Shown: positions 42,304 through 51,003 of the stretch, piece by piece
Numbering within the stretch: the first letter of the stretch is position 1
Layout of the letters: each line of letters starts with the position of its first letter
Assembly (NCBI GenBank): GCA_016871315.1
Contig: VFZE01000014.1
Coordinates: 56,473-120,472, forward strand
Source: Acidimicrobiia bacterium
Lineage (GTDB): Bacteria > Acidobacteriota > Terriglobia > Bryobacterales > Bryobacteraceae
Direction: 5' to 3'
Length of the DNA: 64,000 nt
Made by a program: the position numbers and the translations under genes
Notes under the pieces: generated by a model
What the model was told of the DNA's origin: nothing
Seen by the model: the letters and a program-made list of their open reading frames with translations, nothing else
Database searches by the model: none

Positions 42304-44157
42304 TCAGGGCAGCGAGTAGGCAACCAAGGCATCCGAGTAGGTGTCGTTGTATTTGTTTCCGCCTCCCGCGGCGATGACGACGAACTGCTTCTTCGTCCTC
42401 TTGCCAATATATGTCGCCGGGGTGGCGTGTGCGCTGGCCGGCAGGCGCGTCACCCACACCTCCTTTCCGGTCTTCTTATCGAAGGCGCGGAAGCGGCTGT
42501 CGTTGGTGGCGCCTATGAAGATCAGGCCGCCGGCGGTAACGATGCTGCCGCCGAGATTGGAGGTGCCGGTGGGCGCGATGCCCTTGGCGAGAAGTTCATC
42601 GACGACGCCAAGGACGGAGCGCCAGCGGAATTCGCCGGTGTTCAAATCAATGGCGGTGAGAAAGCCCCATGGCGGTTTCTGGCAGGGGTTGAGCTTGGGG
42701 TCCCAGAAGCGCGAGCTGGGCGAACCGAAGCCGCGCATGCGGTAGGGAATGATGGAGCCCTCCGGCCGCTCTTGCATCTGCACGATGAAGCCGATCTCCA
42801 TGGAGTTGACGTAGAGAGTGTGTGTCTCTGGATCGAACGAAGCGCCGCCCCAGTTGGCGCCGCCGTTGGTGGAGGGGAAAAGGACGGTTTTGTTGAGGCC
42901 GATGGGGGTGTAGAGATTGCCGAATACTGCGCCCTCGATCAGTTTTTCACAGTAGGCGCGGGATTCGGGCGTAACCTCCGTCAGATCATTGCGCGAGAAG
43001 CTCTGGCGGGTGAAGGGCGCCGGTTTGAGCGGGTAGGGTTGCGTGGGGTGAGTGTACTCGCCGGGGACTTCGCTTTTTGGGACGGGACGTTCTTCGATAT
43101 CGAACAGCGGCTTGCCGGTGACGCGGTCAAATAAGTAAGTGAAGCCGGTCTTGGTGATCTGGACGACGGCGTCGACGGGCTTGCCAACGCGGAGCACGCT
43201 GACAAGATTGGGCTGGGCGGGCAGGTCGTAGTCCCAGATGTTGTGGTGAATGGTTTGGAAATGCCAGAGCCGCTTGCCGGTGGTTGCGTCGAGCGCGACG
43301 AGCGAATCGCCGAAGAGGTTGGCGCCGGGACGGTCGCCGCCGAAGTAGTCGGTGGCTGGCGAGGTGAGCGGCAGGTAAACAATGCCCCGCTGCTGATCGA
43401 CGCTGAGGATGGACCATGCGTTTGCTCCGCCGCGGTCCTTCCAGGAATCGCCCTGCCAGGTGTCGTTGCCGAACTCGCCCGCGTGCGGCACGACGTGGAA
43501 GCGCCAGAGCAGCTTGCCGGTGCGCGCGTCGAATCCGCGGACATCGCCGGAAGGACCTTGCGGCTCGCCGTCGGCGACCATCGAGCCGGTGATGACGATG
43601 TTCTTGTAGACGGCGACGGGAGAAGTGATCCCGTAGGCCTTGCCGGGGAACTTGTCGGCGACGCCATCTTTAAGATCGATGTAGCCTCCTGCGCCGAACT
43701 CCTTGACGGGCTCGCCGGTGACGGCGTCGATTTGGAAGAGGCGGCCATCGAGCGTGCCCAGGAACAGGCGCTTCTTTGCGCCGTCCTTCCATATAGCTGC
43801 GCCGCGATTGATGAAGAGATTGGAAGGGCGGTTGAGATCGATCTTGGGATCGAAGGACCAGATCTGGCGGCCGGTCTCCGGGTCGAGCGCGACAAGGCGG
43901 CCGAAGGGGGTGGTGACGTACATGACACCGTCTTCGATGAGCGGCGTGCATTCAAAGGTGCTGCGGACGGGGTATTTGGAGCCGTCGCTGATTTCGCCGG
44001 TGTTGAAGGTCCATGCGACGCGGAGTTTGGAGACGTTGGCGGGGGTGATTTGTTTGAGGGAGGAATACTTCATGCCGCCGGCGTCGCCGCCGTAGTACGG
44101 CCACTCTTGCGCGGGGAGAGCTGCGGCGAGGGCGAGCAGAAGGAGATAGCGGAACAT
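42304..44157 (-). CDS. PQQ-dependent quinoprotein dehydrogenase, exported
   Basis: 617 residues from ATG 44157; the longer open frame upstream reads as non-protein. A signal peptide (MFRYLLLLALAAALPAQ) precedes an eight-bladed PQQ propeller: EWPYYGGDAGGMKYS opens blade one, with repeated 'LVALDPETGRQIWSFD' and 'GKRLWHFQT' tryptophan-docking motifs. It lacks the N-terminal membrane helices of membrane glucose dehydrogenase and has no heme motif. Such enzymes oxidise sugars or alcohols in the periplasm and pass electrons to quinone or cytochrome. Substrate unknown. Confidence 0.88.
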   Translation of the reverse strand: MFRYLLLLALAAALPAQEWPYYGGDAGGMKYSSLKQITPANVSKLRVAWTFNTGEISDGSKYPVRSTFECTPLIEDGVMYVTTPFGRLVALDPETGRQIWSFDPKIDLNRPSNLFINRGAAIWKDGAKKRLFLGTLDGRLFQIDAVTGEPVKEFGAGGYIDLKDGVADKFPGKAYGITSPVAVYKNIVITGSMVADGEPQGPSGDVRGFDARTGKLLWRFHVVPHAGEFGNDTWQGDSWKDRGGANAWSILSVDQQRGIVYLPLTSPATDYFGGDRPGANLFGDSLVALDATTGKRLWHFQTIHHNIWDYDLPAQPNLVSVLRVGKPVDAVVQITKTGFTYLFDRVTGKPLFDIEERPVPKSEVPGEYTHPTQPYPLKPAPFTRQSFSRNDLTEVTPESRAYCEKLIEGAVFGNLYTPIGLNKTVLFPSTNGGANWGGASFDPETHTLYVNSMEIGFIVQMQERPEGSIIPYRMRGFGSPSSRFWDPKLNPCQKPPWGFLTAIDLNTGEFRWRSVLGVVDELLAKGIAPTGTSNLGGSIVTAGGLIFIGATNDSRFRAFDKKTGKEVWVTRLPASAHATPATYIGKRTKKQFVVIAAGGGNKYNDTYSDALVAYSLP

Positions 44158-44216
44158 GCAGTGATTATCTAAGGGCCTGGAGGGGGCTGGCAAGCGACGG
44201 GCGGGAGAAGAGGCGG

Positions 44217-44510
44217 CTAATGAGCCGAGGGCGATATGGTCAGCTTGTTGTCCACCGACTTGACGCCCTTGACGCTTTTGGCGAGCTTTTCGGCCTTGTC
44301 CCGGGCTTTGGTGGTGCGGACCTTGCCGCGGAGCGTGACCGCTCCCATTTTCACTTCCACTTCGATGGCGCCGCCTTGCACGGTGGTGTCGCGGGCCAGC
44401 TTGAGCAAGACCTGATCGTGAATCTCGTCGTCGGAGATTTCCTGAGCGAGGGCCGGCACGGCGGCCAGCGCCAGCGAAGCCAACAGCCATCGCAACAGCG
44501 TTCGTCTCAA
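44217..44510 (-). CDS. Exported BON-domain protein
   Basis: 97 residues starting at TTG (GGAGG nine bases upstream), overlapping the era stop by 4 bp. Signal peptide LLRWLLASLALAAVPALA, then a single BON domain (HDQVLLKLARDTTVQGG, VTLRGKVRTTKARDKAEKLA, GVKSVDNKLTI). BON domains bind phospholipid or envelope surfaces. It ends the phoH-ybeY-corC-era operon. Confidence 0.87.
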   Translation of the reverse strand: MRRTLLRWLLASLALAAVPALAQEISDDEIHDQVLLKLARDTTVQGGAIEVEVKMGAVTLRGKVRTTKARDKAEKLAKSVKGVKSVDNKLTISPSAH

Positions 44511-45433
44511 GATTGCGAACCTCCTGCCATATACCGCCAGTCTAACTCATTGAGGAATTCCGCACTCTGCCGCCACTTGGAGCGAGTCTTCACGAAGAGT
44601 TGGAGAAAGAGCTTGCGGCCGAGGATGGATTCCATCTCCTGGCGGGCGAGCGTGCCGATCTGTTTCAGCATGGCGCCCCGGGAACCGATGATGATCTTCT
44701 TGTGCCCTTCACGCTCGACCACGATTTGCGCATGTATTCGGGTCAGCCCCCCCGCTTCTTCCCAGTTTTCGATGAGCACGGCGACCGAGTGTGGCACTTC
44801 CTGGTGCGTAGCATCGAGGATCTTTTCGCGGATCAGCTCGGCCGCCAGATGGCGTTCTGGCTGGTCGGTGAGATAGTCCTCGGGGAAATAGCGGGGGCCT
44901 TCGGGCATGGCGGCGACGATGAGCCCCAGGAGTTCATCCAGCCCCTCGCCGGTGAGGGCGGAGACGGGGAGGCATTCCCGGAAGGGAATCTCCTGGGTGA
45001 AACCTTCCATCAACGGAAGGAGCTGCTGCTTGTTCCTCAGCCGGTCGACCTTATTGAGGAGCAGGAAGGCCGGGGCGTCGCGGTCCTTGAGCAACTGCAA
45101 CGCGCGCTTTTCCTCTTCGTCGATGTTTTGCGTGGCGTCGGCGATCCAGAGAAGCAGGTCGCGCTGATCGAGGGCGGCGTGGACGGCCATCATCATCCGC
45201 TTATGAATCAGCAGATCGCCCTGATGAATGCCGGGGGTATCGAGGAAAACCACCTGGGCGTGGCCGAGCGTGACGACAGCTTGAATGGCCTGCTGCGTTG
45301 TCTGCGGCTTGCTGGAGACGATGGCGACTTTGGAGCCGACTAGCGAATTCAGAAGCGTGGATTTACCCGCATTGGGGCGGCCGAGGATGGAGACGAAACC
45401 GGAGACAGACTTCTCAGTTTTGTTCGAAGGCAT
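44507..45433 (-). CDS. era: GTPase Era
   Basis: 308 residues from ATG 45433. The G1 box GRPNAGKS (18-25), DTPG (65-68) and NKVD (127-130) mark the GTPase; the C-terminal KH domain has the VEREGHKKIIIGSRGAML signature that binds the 3' end of 16S rRNA. Required for 30S assembly. The start lies 20 bp inside the CBS-protein gene. Confidence 0.96.
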   Translation of the reverse strand: MPSNKTEKSVSGFVSILGRPNAGKSTLLNSLVGSKVAIVSSKPQTTQQAIQAVVTLGHAQVVFLDTPGIHQGDLLIHKRMMMAVHAALDQRDLLLWIADATQNIDEEEKRALQLLKDRDAPAFLLLNKVDRLRNKQQLLPLMEGFTQEIPFRECLPVSALTGEGLDELLGLIVAAMPEGPRYFPEDYLTDQPERHLAAELIREKILDATHQEVPHSVAVLIENWEEAGGLTRIHAQIVVEREGHKKIIIGSRGAMLKQIGTLARQEMESILGRKLFLQLFVKTRSKWRQSAEFLNELDWRYMAGGSQS

Positions 45434-46709
45434 GAGTTTTGATTTCGGCCCTGGTAAGCCGGACCTGGGAAACGCGGCGATCGTCGGCCGAGAGCACCTC
45501 GATGCGGATGCCGTTTCTGGTGATGACCTCGCCGGCGGCGGGCACGTGGCCGAGCCATTCGGTGACCAGGCCGCCGACGGTGGTGGACTGGGTCTCCTCA
45601 TCGGGGCGGAATTCGAGCAGCTCCTCGAGGCGGTCGAGGTCAAGGTTGCCGGAGACGATGTAGCCGCCTTCGGAGTCCTGGCTGACATCCTTGCCGGGAT
45701 CGTGCTCATCGTGGATTTCGCCGACGATCTCTTCGACGAGGTCTTCCATGGTGGCGAGTCCGGCGGTCTGCCCGTATTCGTCAACGACGATCACCATGTG
45801 CATGCTCTGGGACTGCATCAGCCGGAGCAGGTCATCGACGGGCTTGGTCTCGGGCACAAATTCAATACGGCGCTTGAGCTCGTCGACGGTGCGGCGCGAG
45901 CGCTCTCCCTCCTCCAGCTCAAACATGTCGCGGACGTGGACAAAGCCGGTGATGCGGTCAATGTCGTTATCGTAGACGGGGATGCGGCTGTATTGTTCCC
46001 TCAGTACGAGCCTGCGCAGATCTTCCAAGGTTGCTTCGGCCTGGACGGTGACCATTTGCGGGCGCGCTGTCATCACTTCGCGCACGGTCTTGTCACCGAA
46101 GGCGACAACGGAGTGAATGAGCTTGCGGTCTTCTTCTTCGATGAGGCCTTCTTCGGCGCCGGCGGCGATGAGGGCGTCGATGTTCTCGTTCTGGCCGCCG
46201 TTTTCCTCGGCCGCCTCCTCCGGCGCGCCGATATCGGCCAGCGACTGCAGGAACAGGAAGAGAGCCAACAGGGGACGGATGACGGCAAACAGGACTCTCA
46301 TCAGCGGAAGAAACGGGAGCATCCAGCGGCCGCTCGTGCGGCGGTAGAGGAGCTGAGGCGCAAGGTGAGCGACGGCGAGCATGCAGACAAAAGAGACGAC
46401 GATGGACTCCAGCATCACTTGCCACAAGGGGAGGCCGGCGCCGAGGATCTTCATGCCGCTTGTTTCCATCCCGGCGAAGATGAGGATGGCCATGGCGAGC
46501 AGCATGGCCTGCTTGATGAGGGAAAAGCCCATTGCGCCATGCTCCAGCTTGTATCCGAAGCGGGCTTCCAGGGAGTCCTTGAATAGTTCCAGCGCGGGCA
46601 TCTCGCGGGAGCGAAGGCGCAGTGCTTCGAGATAAAGCAGTTGAAGGAAGCAGACAGGGACCAGCAGCAGACCCAGCAGGAAACCGATGCCGAACAGCGC
46701 GGTGCTCAT
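45414..46709 (-). CDS. CNNM/CorC-type membrane protein with CBS pair
   Basis: 431 residues: an N-terminal DUF21 membrane part (about four helices to residue 150), an acidic linker, two CBS domains (VMTARPQMVTVQAEATLEDL; FVPETKPVDDLLRLMQSQSM) and a C-terminal CorC_HlyC domain (GGYIVSGNLDLDRLEELL, TVGGLVTEWLGHVPAAGEVI). The family takes part in Mg/Co homeostasis or export. It overlaps ybeY by 4 bp in the conserved phoH-ybeY-corC-era order. Confidence 0.9.
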   Translation of the reverse strand: MSTALFGIGFLLGLLLVPVCFLQLLYLEALRLRSREMPALELFKDSLEARFGYKLEHGAMGFSLIKQAMLLAMAILIFAGMETSGMKILGAGLPLWQVMLESIVVSFVCMLAVAHLAPQLLYRRTSGRWMLPFLPLMRVLFAVIRPLLALFLFLQSLADIGAPEEAAEENGGQNENIDALIAAGAEEGLIEEEDRKLIHSVVAFGDKTVREVMTARPQMVTVQAEATLEDLRRLVLREQYSRIPVYDNDIDRITGFVHVRDMFELEEGERSRRTVDELKRRIEFVPETKPVDDLLRLMQSQSMHMVIVVDEYGQTAGLATMEDLVEEIVGEIHDEHDPGKDVSQDSEGGYIVSGNLDLDRLEELLEFRPDEETQSTTVGGLVTEWLGHVPAAGEVITRNGIRIEVLSADDRRVSQVRLTRAEIKTHAFEQN

Positions 46710-47149
46710 GCGTGGACCCTTTCCATCACCCCGACGGGCAGGTTCAGGCGCTTGCGCCAGGCGGTTTCCGCCCTGCGCATGCGGCCTCGGTCCCGCTGAT
46801 GATCCATGCCGAGCAGATGGAGCAAGCCGTGGAGCATCAGGACGCAGATTTCGTCCTCCAGATCGTGGCCGTAGCGGGATGCCTGTTCGCGGGCGCGGTC
46901 CGCGGAAATCGCCACATCGCCGAGAAAGCCGCGGTTGGAACCGGAGGGGAACGACAGCACGTCGGTGGGATCGTCCTTGCCGAGGAAATCGCGGTTCAGG
47001 GTGCGGAGCTTTTCGTCTCCGGTGACGAGGCAGCCAAACGGCCTGCCCTCGGCGACTTCCGCCATCATCTGGCGAAAGAAGGCGCGGATTCTCGCCCGGC
47101 GGACAAAGCCTGCACGCTGGAAAATCAGGGAATGTTCCGGGTCAGACAT
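46706..47149 (-). CDS. ybeY: Endoribonuclease YbeY (rRNA maturation)
   Basis: 147 residues. The zinc motif H-x3-H-x5-H is complete as His107, His111 and His117 in LHGLLHLLGMDH, and DVLSFPSG is the second family hallmark. YbeY matures the 3' end of 16S rRNA and monitors 70S ribosomes. It follows phoH by 12 bp. Confidence 0.95.
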   Translation of the reverse strand: MSDPEHSLIFQRAGFVRRARIRAFFRQMMAEVAEGRPFGCLVTGDEKLRTLNRDFLGKDDPTDVLSFPSGSNRGFLGDVAISADRAREQASRYGHDLEDEICVLMLHGLLHLLGMDHQRDRGRMRRAETAWRKRLNLPVGVMERVHA

Positions 47150-47161
47150 GCATTCTGAATC

Positions 47162-48205
47162 TCAGGCCTTGCCGGCCGGACCATTGGGCAGATCAGCCGC
47201 GGCCGATTCGGGTTTCTCCACGGCTTCGCTCCAGCCCAAGCTCAGCTGGCGGCCGATGCCGGTGGTCTCCTGGTGCTTTTCATAGGCCTTAATAATCTTC
47301 TGGACCAGGCTGTGGCGCACGACATCACGTTCGTCGAAGGTGACGAACTTGATTTCGTGAATATCGCGCAGCACCTCGCGCGCGTTGAGCAGTCCGGACA
47401 AGCGGCCGGCGGGCAGATCGATCTGGGTGATGTCGCCGGTGACGACCATTTTCGAGTTGAATCCCTGCCTTGTCAGGACCATCATCATCTGTTCCGGGGT
47501 GGAGTTCTGCGCTTCATCGAGAATGATAAAGCTGTCATTGAGAGTGCGGCCCCGCATGAAGGCGATCGGCGCCACTTCAATGACGTTTCTCTCCAGCAGT
47601 TTTTCCACCTTTTCGGCTTCCAGCATCTCAAACAAGGCATCGTAGAGAGGGCGCAGGTACGGGTCGACCTTTTCCTGGAGCGTGCCGGGAAGAAAGCCAA
47701 GCCGCTCACCCGCCTCGACGGCGGGCCGTGTCAAGACGATCCGCATGACGGCCTTGTTGAGGAGGGCGGCGACGGCCATGGCCACGGCGAGATAAGTCTT
47801 ACCTGTGCCAGCCGGACCGATGCCGAAGACCAGATCGTGCTTCTCAATGGCATCGAGATAGATGCGCTGGTTCATCGTCTTCGGTGTGACGGCTTTCTTC
47901 CCGAAGCTGCGCTGACGGCCGCTTTCCACCAGGCCGCGCAGACTCAAGCTCTCGTCGCCGGTGACGACACGCAGGTAGTTGTGCAGGTCGCCGTTGGAGA
48001 ACTGCTGCCCCTGACTGACCAGATCGACGTAATCGCGCAGGATGCTTTCGGCCCGGCGGACGTTGGTTTCTTCTCCGTCTAGCTCGAGGGAATCTTCACG
48101 CAGGCGCGTCGTGATCCGGAGGGTCTGTTCAAGCAGCTTGATATTCTCGTCTCTGGTGCCAAACAGAGATTCGATGCCGCGGCTGATTCTAACGCTCAGT
48201 TTCAT
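47162..48205 (-). CDS. phoH: PhoH-family ATPase
   Basis: 347 residues from ATG 48205; the open frame continues upstream but reads as non-protein. An N-terminal nucleic-acid-binding region precedes a RecA-like ATPase with Walker A GPAGTGKT (130-137), VLTRPAVEAGERLGFLPGT and Walker B FIILDEAQN (226-234). It is functionally linked to YbeY in RNA processing. First gene of the five-gene minus-strand operon. Confidence 0.94.
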   Translation of the reverse strand: MKLSVRISRGIESLFGTRDENIKLLEQTLRITTRLREDSLELDGEETNVRRAESILRDYVDLVSQGQQFSNGDLHNYLRVVTGDESLSLRGLVESGRQRSFGKKAVTPKTMNQRIYLDAIEKHDLVFGIGPAGTGKTYLAVAMAVAALLNKAVMRIVLTRPAVEAGERLGFLPGTLQEKVDPYLRPLYDALFEMLEAEKVEKLLERNVIEVAPIAFMRGRTLNDSFIILDEAQNSTPEQMMMVLTRQGFNSKMVVTGDITQIDLPAGRLSGLLNAREVLRDIHEIKFVTFDERDVVRHSLVQKIIKAYEKHQETTGIGRQLSLGWSEAVEKPESAAADLPNGPAGKA

Positions 48206-48457
48206 CCTACGGCTGGAATCCGTCGAGCGTGAAAAACCGGGCCACAGACAAGCCGCACCGAGAGCCGGCGCAACAAAATCCGCGCAGGCGGTAAGGTCGC
48301 TGACATCCACTTGGAGTATAGCAGAGGGCCCGTATCGTGCTCAAACGGTTGGGGGCAGGGATTCTCCTGGACAAAAATACCGCGGGGGGCGTAACATGGG
48401 GCTGGTACAGCTTTATTTTTGTTTTGTAGTCTTTGACCTTTGACGGGAGGTGCGAGC
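48206..48457. other. Divergent intergenic region between phoH and a 49-residue membrane protein gene
   Basis: These 252 bp must hold promoters for both directions. A T-rich stretch (TTTATTTTTGTTTTG, near 48412-48426) precedes a short tandem CTTTGAC-CTTTGAC and GGGAGG before the small gene. No confident -35/-10 pair or riboswitch was seen, and no additional reading frame looks like protein. Confidence 0.5.
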
Positions 48458-48607
48458 ATGTTTGATAGCCTCGACGATCAAATCAAGCAAGATGCGAAAG
48501 AGGCTTCCAGTCCGCGGGAACGGATTCTGGTATGGATCTCGGTGGGGGTGATTTCCATCCTGGTGTTCGGCGGACTGTACTATGGAGTTGTTGTACTGCA
48601 GGGCTGA
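48458..48607 (+). CDS. 49-residue single-pass membrane protein
   Basis: ATG at 48458 with GGGAGG 7 bases upstream; the product begins MFDSLDDQIKQDAKEASSP, has a basic turn (RERI) and then one hydrophobic helix (LVWISVGVISILVFGGLYYG) ending GVVVLQG. The charge pattern predicts an N-in orientation. A strong terminator follows 23 bp later, so the gene is a self-contained unit. No known family; could be a regulator or subunit of a membrane complex. Confidence 0.82.
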   Translation: MFDSLDDQIKQDAKEASSPRERILVWISVGVISILVFGGLYYGVVVLQG

Positions 48608-48629
48608 GCCCCGCTTGTGATTAGAAAAA

Positions 48630-48663
48630 GCCGGCGGCGAATCGATTGCGATTCACCGCCGGC
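48630..48663. terminator. Strong hairpin, probable bidirectional terminator
   Basis: GCCGGCGG pairs perfectly with CCGCCGGC, extended after one mismatch by GAATC/GATTC around a 6-base loop. It lies between the end of the 49-residue gene (+) and the end of the FecR gene (-). AAAAAG precedes it, giving a U-run for the minus strand; the plus strand lacks a good T-run. Confidence 0.75.
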
Positions 48664-48705
48664 ACAGGAGAGCCTTGATTCCATAGGCTCGCAGCTTTCC
48701 CCTTT

Positions 48706-49632
48706 TTACTTGCTGATATTGTCTTCGTCGGTGGTGACTGCAACCGCCGTAGTGGTGGCAGCGGCGGCAACGACAACCCCGGCGATGACAGCTTTAGTGG
48801 CAACCGCGGTACCGGCGGCGGCGCCAGCCGCAGTTCCACCGGCAGCAGCTCCGCCTGCAGCCGCCCCACCGGCAGCCGCTCCACCGGCGGCAGCTGCGGC
48901 AGCCCCGCTGGAGCAGCGCTTCGAGATCTCCTTGAGGTTGCTCACCTGGATGACCTGGGTGGCATTGCCGGCAGGCTTAGCGGTAGGAACATGCCCACCT
49001 GTGACCTCGATTTTGTAACCGATGTACTTGTCCAGCGATGAACCCTTGAGCTCGACGGTAACGCCGGAGACGTCATCGGTGAGATAGTAGTGGCCGTCGG
49101 TCTTGGTAAGACAGCCGGACAGGGTGGTGGGTGCGGAGGCGCCTGCGCCCTTGGTCTCAAACTCCAGGGCACGGCCCGCGGCGAGCGCGGCGATGAGAAT
49201 GCCATTGGAATTGACAACGCGCAGATTGCCGCGCATGGCTGCGACCTGGATGCGGTGCGGTTCCCTGACTTCAATGCGAGTGACCGCGTTGTGATCGTCG
49301 CTGACCACCCGCAAGGTGCTGGCTTCCACGCCGAATCTGCTGGCGTTGCGGATTTCGCCGCTGCCGCGTTCCAGCACGAGGCGGTCACGATAGACTTTGC
49401 CCTTGGTGTCGGCGCCCAGCTGCATCTGCACGCCGCCAGTAAGCTGAAGTTGCCCGGAGTTCTGGCCCGTCTCAATGGACGAACCTTCAAATAAAGTACC
49501 GTTGCCTTTGGTGGCGGCATTGTCCAAACGGAAGCTGCCCTTGGCTGTCACCACACCGATTACAGGGCTGGCGGCCATCCCCATCGAAAGCTGAAGCGCC
49601 AACATCAGCGCCATCATCATCTGTAGTTTCAT
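48706..49632 (-). CDS. Exported FecR-domain protein with Ala/Gly repeat and C-terminal helix
   Basis: 308 residues. Signal peptide (MKLQMMMALMLALQLSMGMA), FecR-type beta domain (about 25-150), then a small domain LSGCLTKTDGHYYLTDDVSG...YIGYKIEVTGG (about 168-215), which looks like the OB-like lipid-cell domain common in acidobacterial exported proteins. An Ala/Gly pentad repeat (about 243-275) leads to a hydrophobic helix (VATKAVIAGVVVAAAATTT) and an acidic tail. There is no sigma factor next to it, so it is probably not a classical FecR regulator. Confidence 0.8.
   Translation of the reverse strand: MKLQMMMALMLALQLSMGMAASPVIGVVTAKGSFRLDNAATKGNGTLFEGSSIETGQNSGQLQLTGGVQMQLGADTKGKVYRDRLVLERGSGEIRNASRFGVEASTLRVVSDDHNAVTRIEVREPHRIQVAAMRGNLRVVNSNGILIAALAAGRALEFETKGAGASAPTTLSGCLTKTDGHYYLTDDVSGVTVELKGSSLDKYIGYKIEVTGGHVPTAKPAGNATQVIQVSNLKEISKRCSSGAAAAAAGGAAAGGAAAGGAAAGGTAAGAAAGTAVATKAVIAGVVVAAAATTTAVAVTTDEDNISK
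48836..48895. repeat. Four tandem 15-bp units inside the FecR gene
   Basis: Units of the type CCACCGGCAGCCGCT repeat four times with a few substitutions and encode the pentapeptide AAAGG on the minus strand. Repeat number could vary by slippage and change the length of the linker before the C-terminal helix. Confidence 0.7.
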
Positions 49633-49782
49633 TCCTTGCCTGTTAACCTCCTAAATTCTTTATCCCTGGCGAGTTCGCGGCGCGATCTTGCACGCGCCCG
49701 CTTATCTTAGTGCTGGCTCGCCCATTTCTCTTTCACTAATTGTTTATCGGCGGAGTCGGGCGGTTTGTGATGGCTTTTTCGT

Positions 49783-51003
49783 ATGAGAAAAATCCGGCCC
49801 CGTTTGCCCTTAAGTGGTATGTCCGGCCCGCCTGCGGTTCTATTTCGCATCCTTGCTGTCTTATCGATTCCGCTACTAGGTCTCGCTCTTTTCGTCACGT
49901 TGCGGCTGTCGCTGGCCGATTACCTGGCGCGGCGCGGCGATCTCGGTTCGCTAAACCGGGCAATCTCCCTCGTCCCGGACCATGCGGGATACTACCTGCG
50001 CCGCGCGGAACTATCCCTGGAAACGGCTTCCTCCGATCTCCGTCGCGCCGCCGAACTCAGGCCGCGGGATGCGGCGCCGTGGGTGGGGCTGGCGCTACTG
50101 GCCGAGAGCAGGGGCAGGATCGAGGAAGCCGAGTCCCATCTGTTGCACGCCGCACGTCTGGACGCTTCCTTTCTTCCGCGCTGGTCACTGGTGAACTTCT
50201 ACTTCCGCCAACAGAAATGGGATTCCTTCTGGGAGTGGGCCGCCCGGGCGGCGCGGATTTACCATGGGGATCTGACCGCGTTGTATCAAGTGTGCGTGCG
50301 AGCGGGCGGCAGTGCGCAGGAGATCTTAGACAAGGTTGCCCCGGACCGGCCAAAGGCGCACCGCGAACTGCTGGTGGTATTCACCGAAGACAAACGCTAC
50401 CCCGATGCGATTCCTGCCGCGCTGGCGTTGCTGTCCCATCACCGGGCCGGCGACACACGCTTCATCCTTAACCTTTCGGACCGTCTGCTGGCCATCGGCC
50501 AGACCGAAGCGGCGCTGGATCTGTGGAACCGCCTTGCGCACGCCTCGCTGATCCCCCACGCAGAGCTTGATCCGCCGCGTGGGCGCTCGCTAACCAACGC
50601 CGACTTTCAGGTTCAGCCTTCGGGCATGGCCTTTGATTGGCGGCTGCGTGAGATCGAGGGGGTGAGGCTGGGGCCCGGCTACCGTCCGGGATTGGAGATC
50701 CGGTTCAGCGGGCGCCAGCCGGCGGAATCGGTCCTGGCCTCACAGACTCTGCCTGTCATGGGCGGCCGCCGCTATTGCCTGCGATGGAAGGCGGAGGCGG
50801 AGCTGAGCGGCGCCGCGCCGCGCTGGCGGATCGGCGATCGGACCGCGGCGCTGGCTGAGCCGGAGGGCGAGCTGGAATTCCTTGCTCCGGCGGAGGCGAG
50901 CGCGCTGAACCTGGAGCTGGTCACCCTGGCCGAGCCCGGCACGACCCGCGCGGAGGGGACGCTGCGGCTGCACTCGTTGCGGCTGCAGCCGGCGACGGAT
51001 TAG
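49783..51003 (+). CDS. Membrane-anchored TPR protein of unknown function
   Basis: 406 residues; ATG 49819 is an alternative start. An N-terminal anchor (AVLFRILAVLSIPLLGLALFV) is followed by TPR-like helices (SLNRAISLVPDHAGYYLRRA, APWVGLALLAESRGRIEEAE, LWNRLAHASLI) up to about 265. The C-terminal 140 residues are beta-rich (GRRYCLRWKAEAELSG, LEFLAPAEASALNLELVTL), like a jelly-roll carbohydrate-binding module. Similar proteins occur near exopolysaccharide genes, but none are seen here. It ends convergent with the trans-sulfuration gene, overlapping by 4 bp. Confidence 0.8.
   Translation: MRKIRPRLPLSGMSGPPAVLFRILAVLSIPLLGLALFVTLRLSLADYLARRGDLGSLNRAISLVPDHAGYYLRRAELSLETASSDLRRAAELRPRDAAPWVGLALLAESRGRIEEAESHLLHAARLDASFLPRWSLVNFYFRQQKWDSFWEWAARAARIYHGDLTALYQVCVRAGGSAQEILDKVAPDRPKAHRELLVVFTEDKRYPDAIPAALALLSHHRAGDTRFILNLSDRLLAIGQTEAALDLWNRLAHASLIPHAELDPPRGRSLTNADFQVQPSGMAFDWRLREIEGVRLGPGYRPGLEIRFSGRQPAESVLASQTLPVMGGRRYCLRWKAEAELSGAAPRWRIGDRTAALAEPEGELEFLAPAEASALNLELVTLAEPGTTRAEGTLRLHSLRLQPATD

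Noticed and set aside
45434..45784. N-terminal extension of era.
   Set aside because: Ser/Pro-rich reading opposite no known Era feature; it lies within the CBS-protein gene. The G1 box starts normally from ATG 45433.
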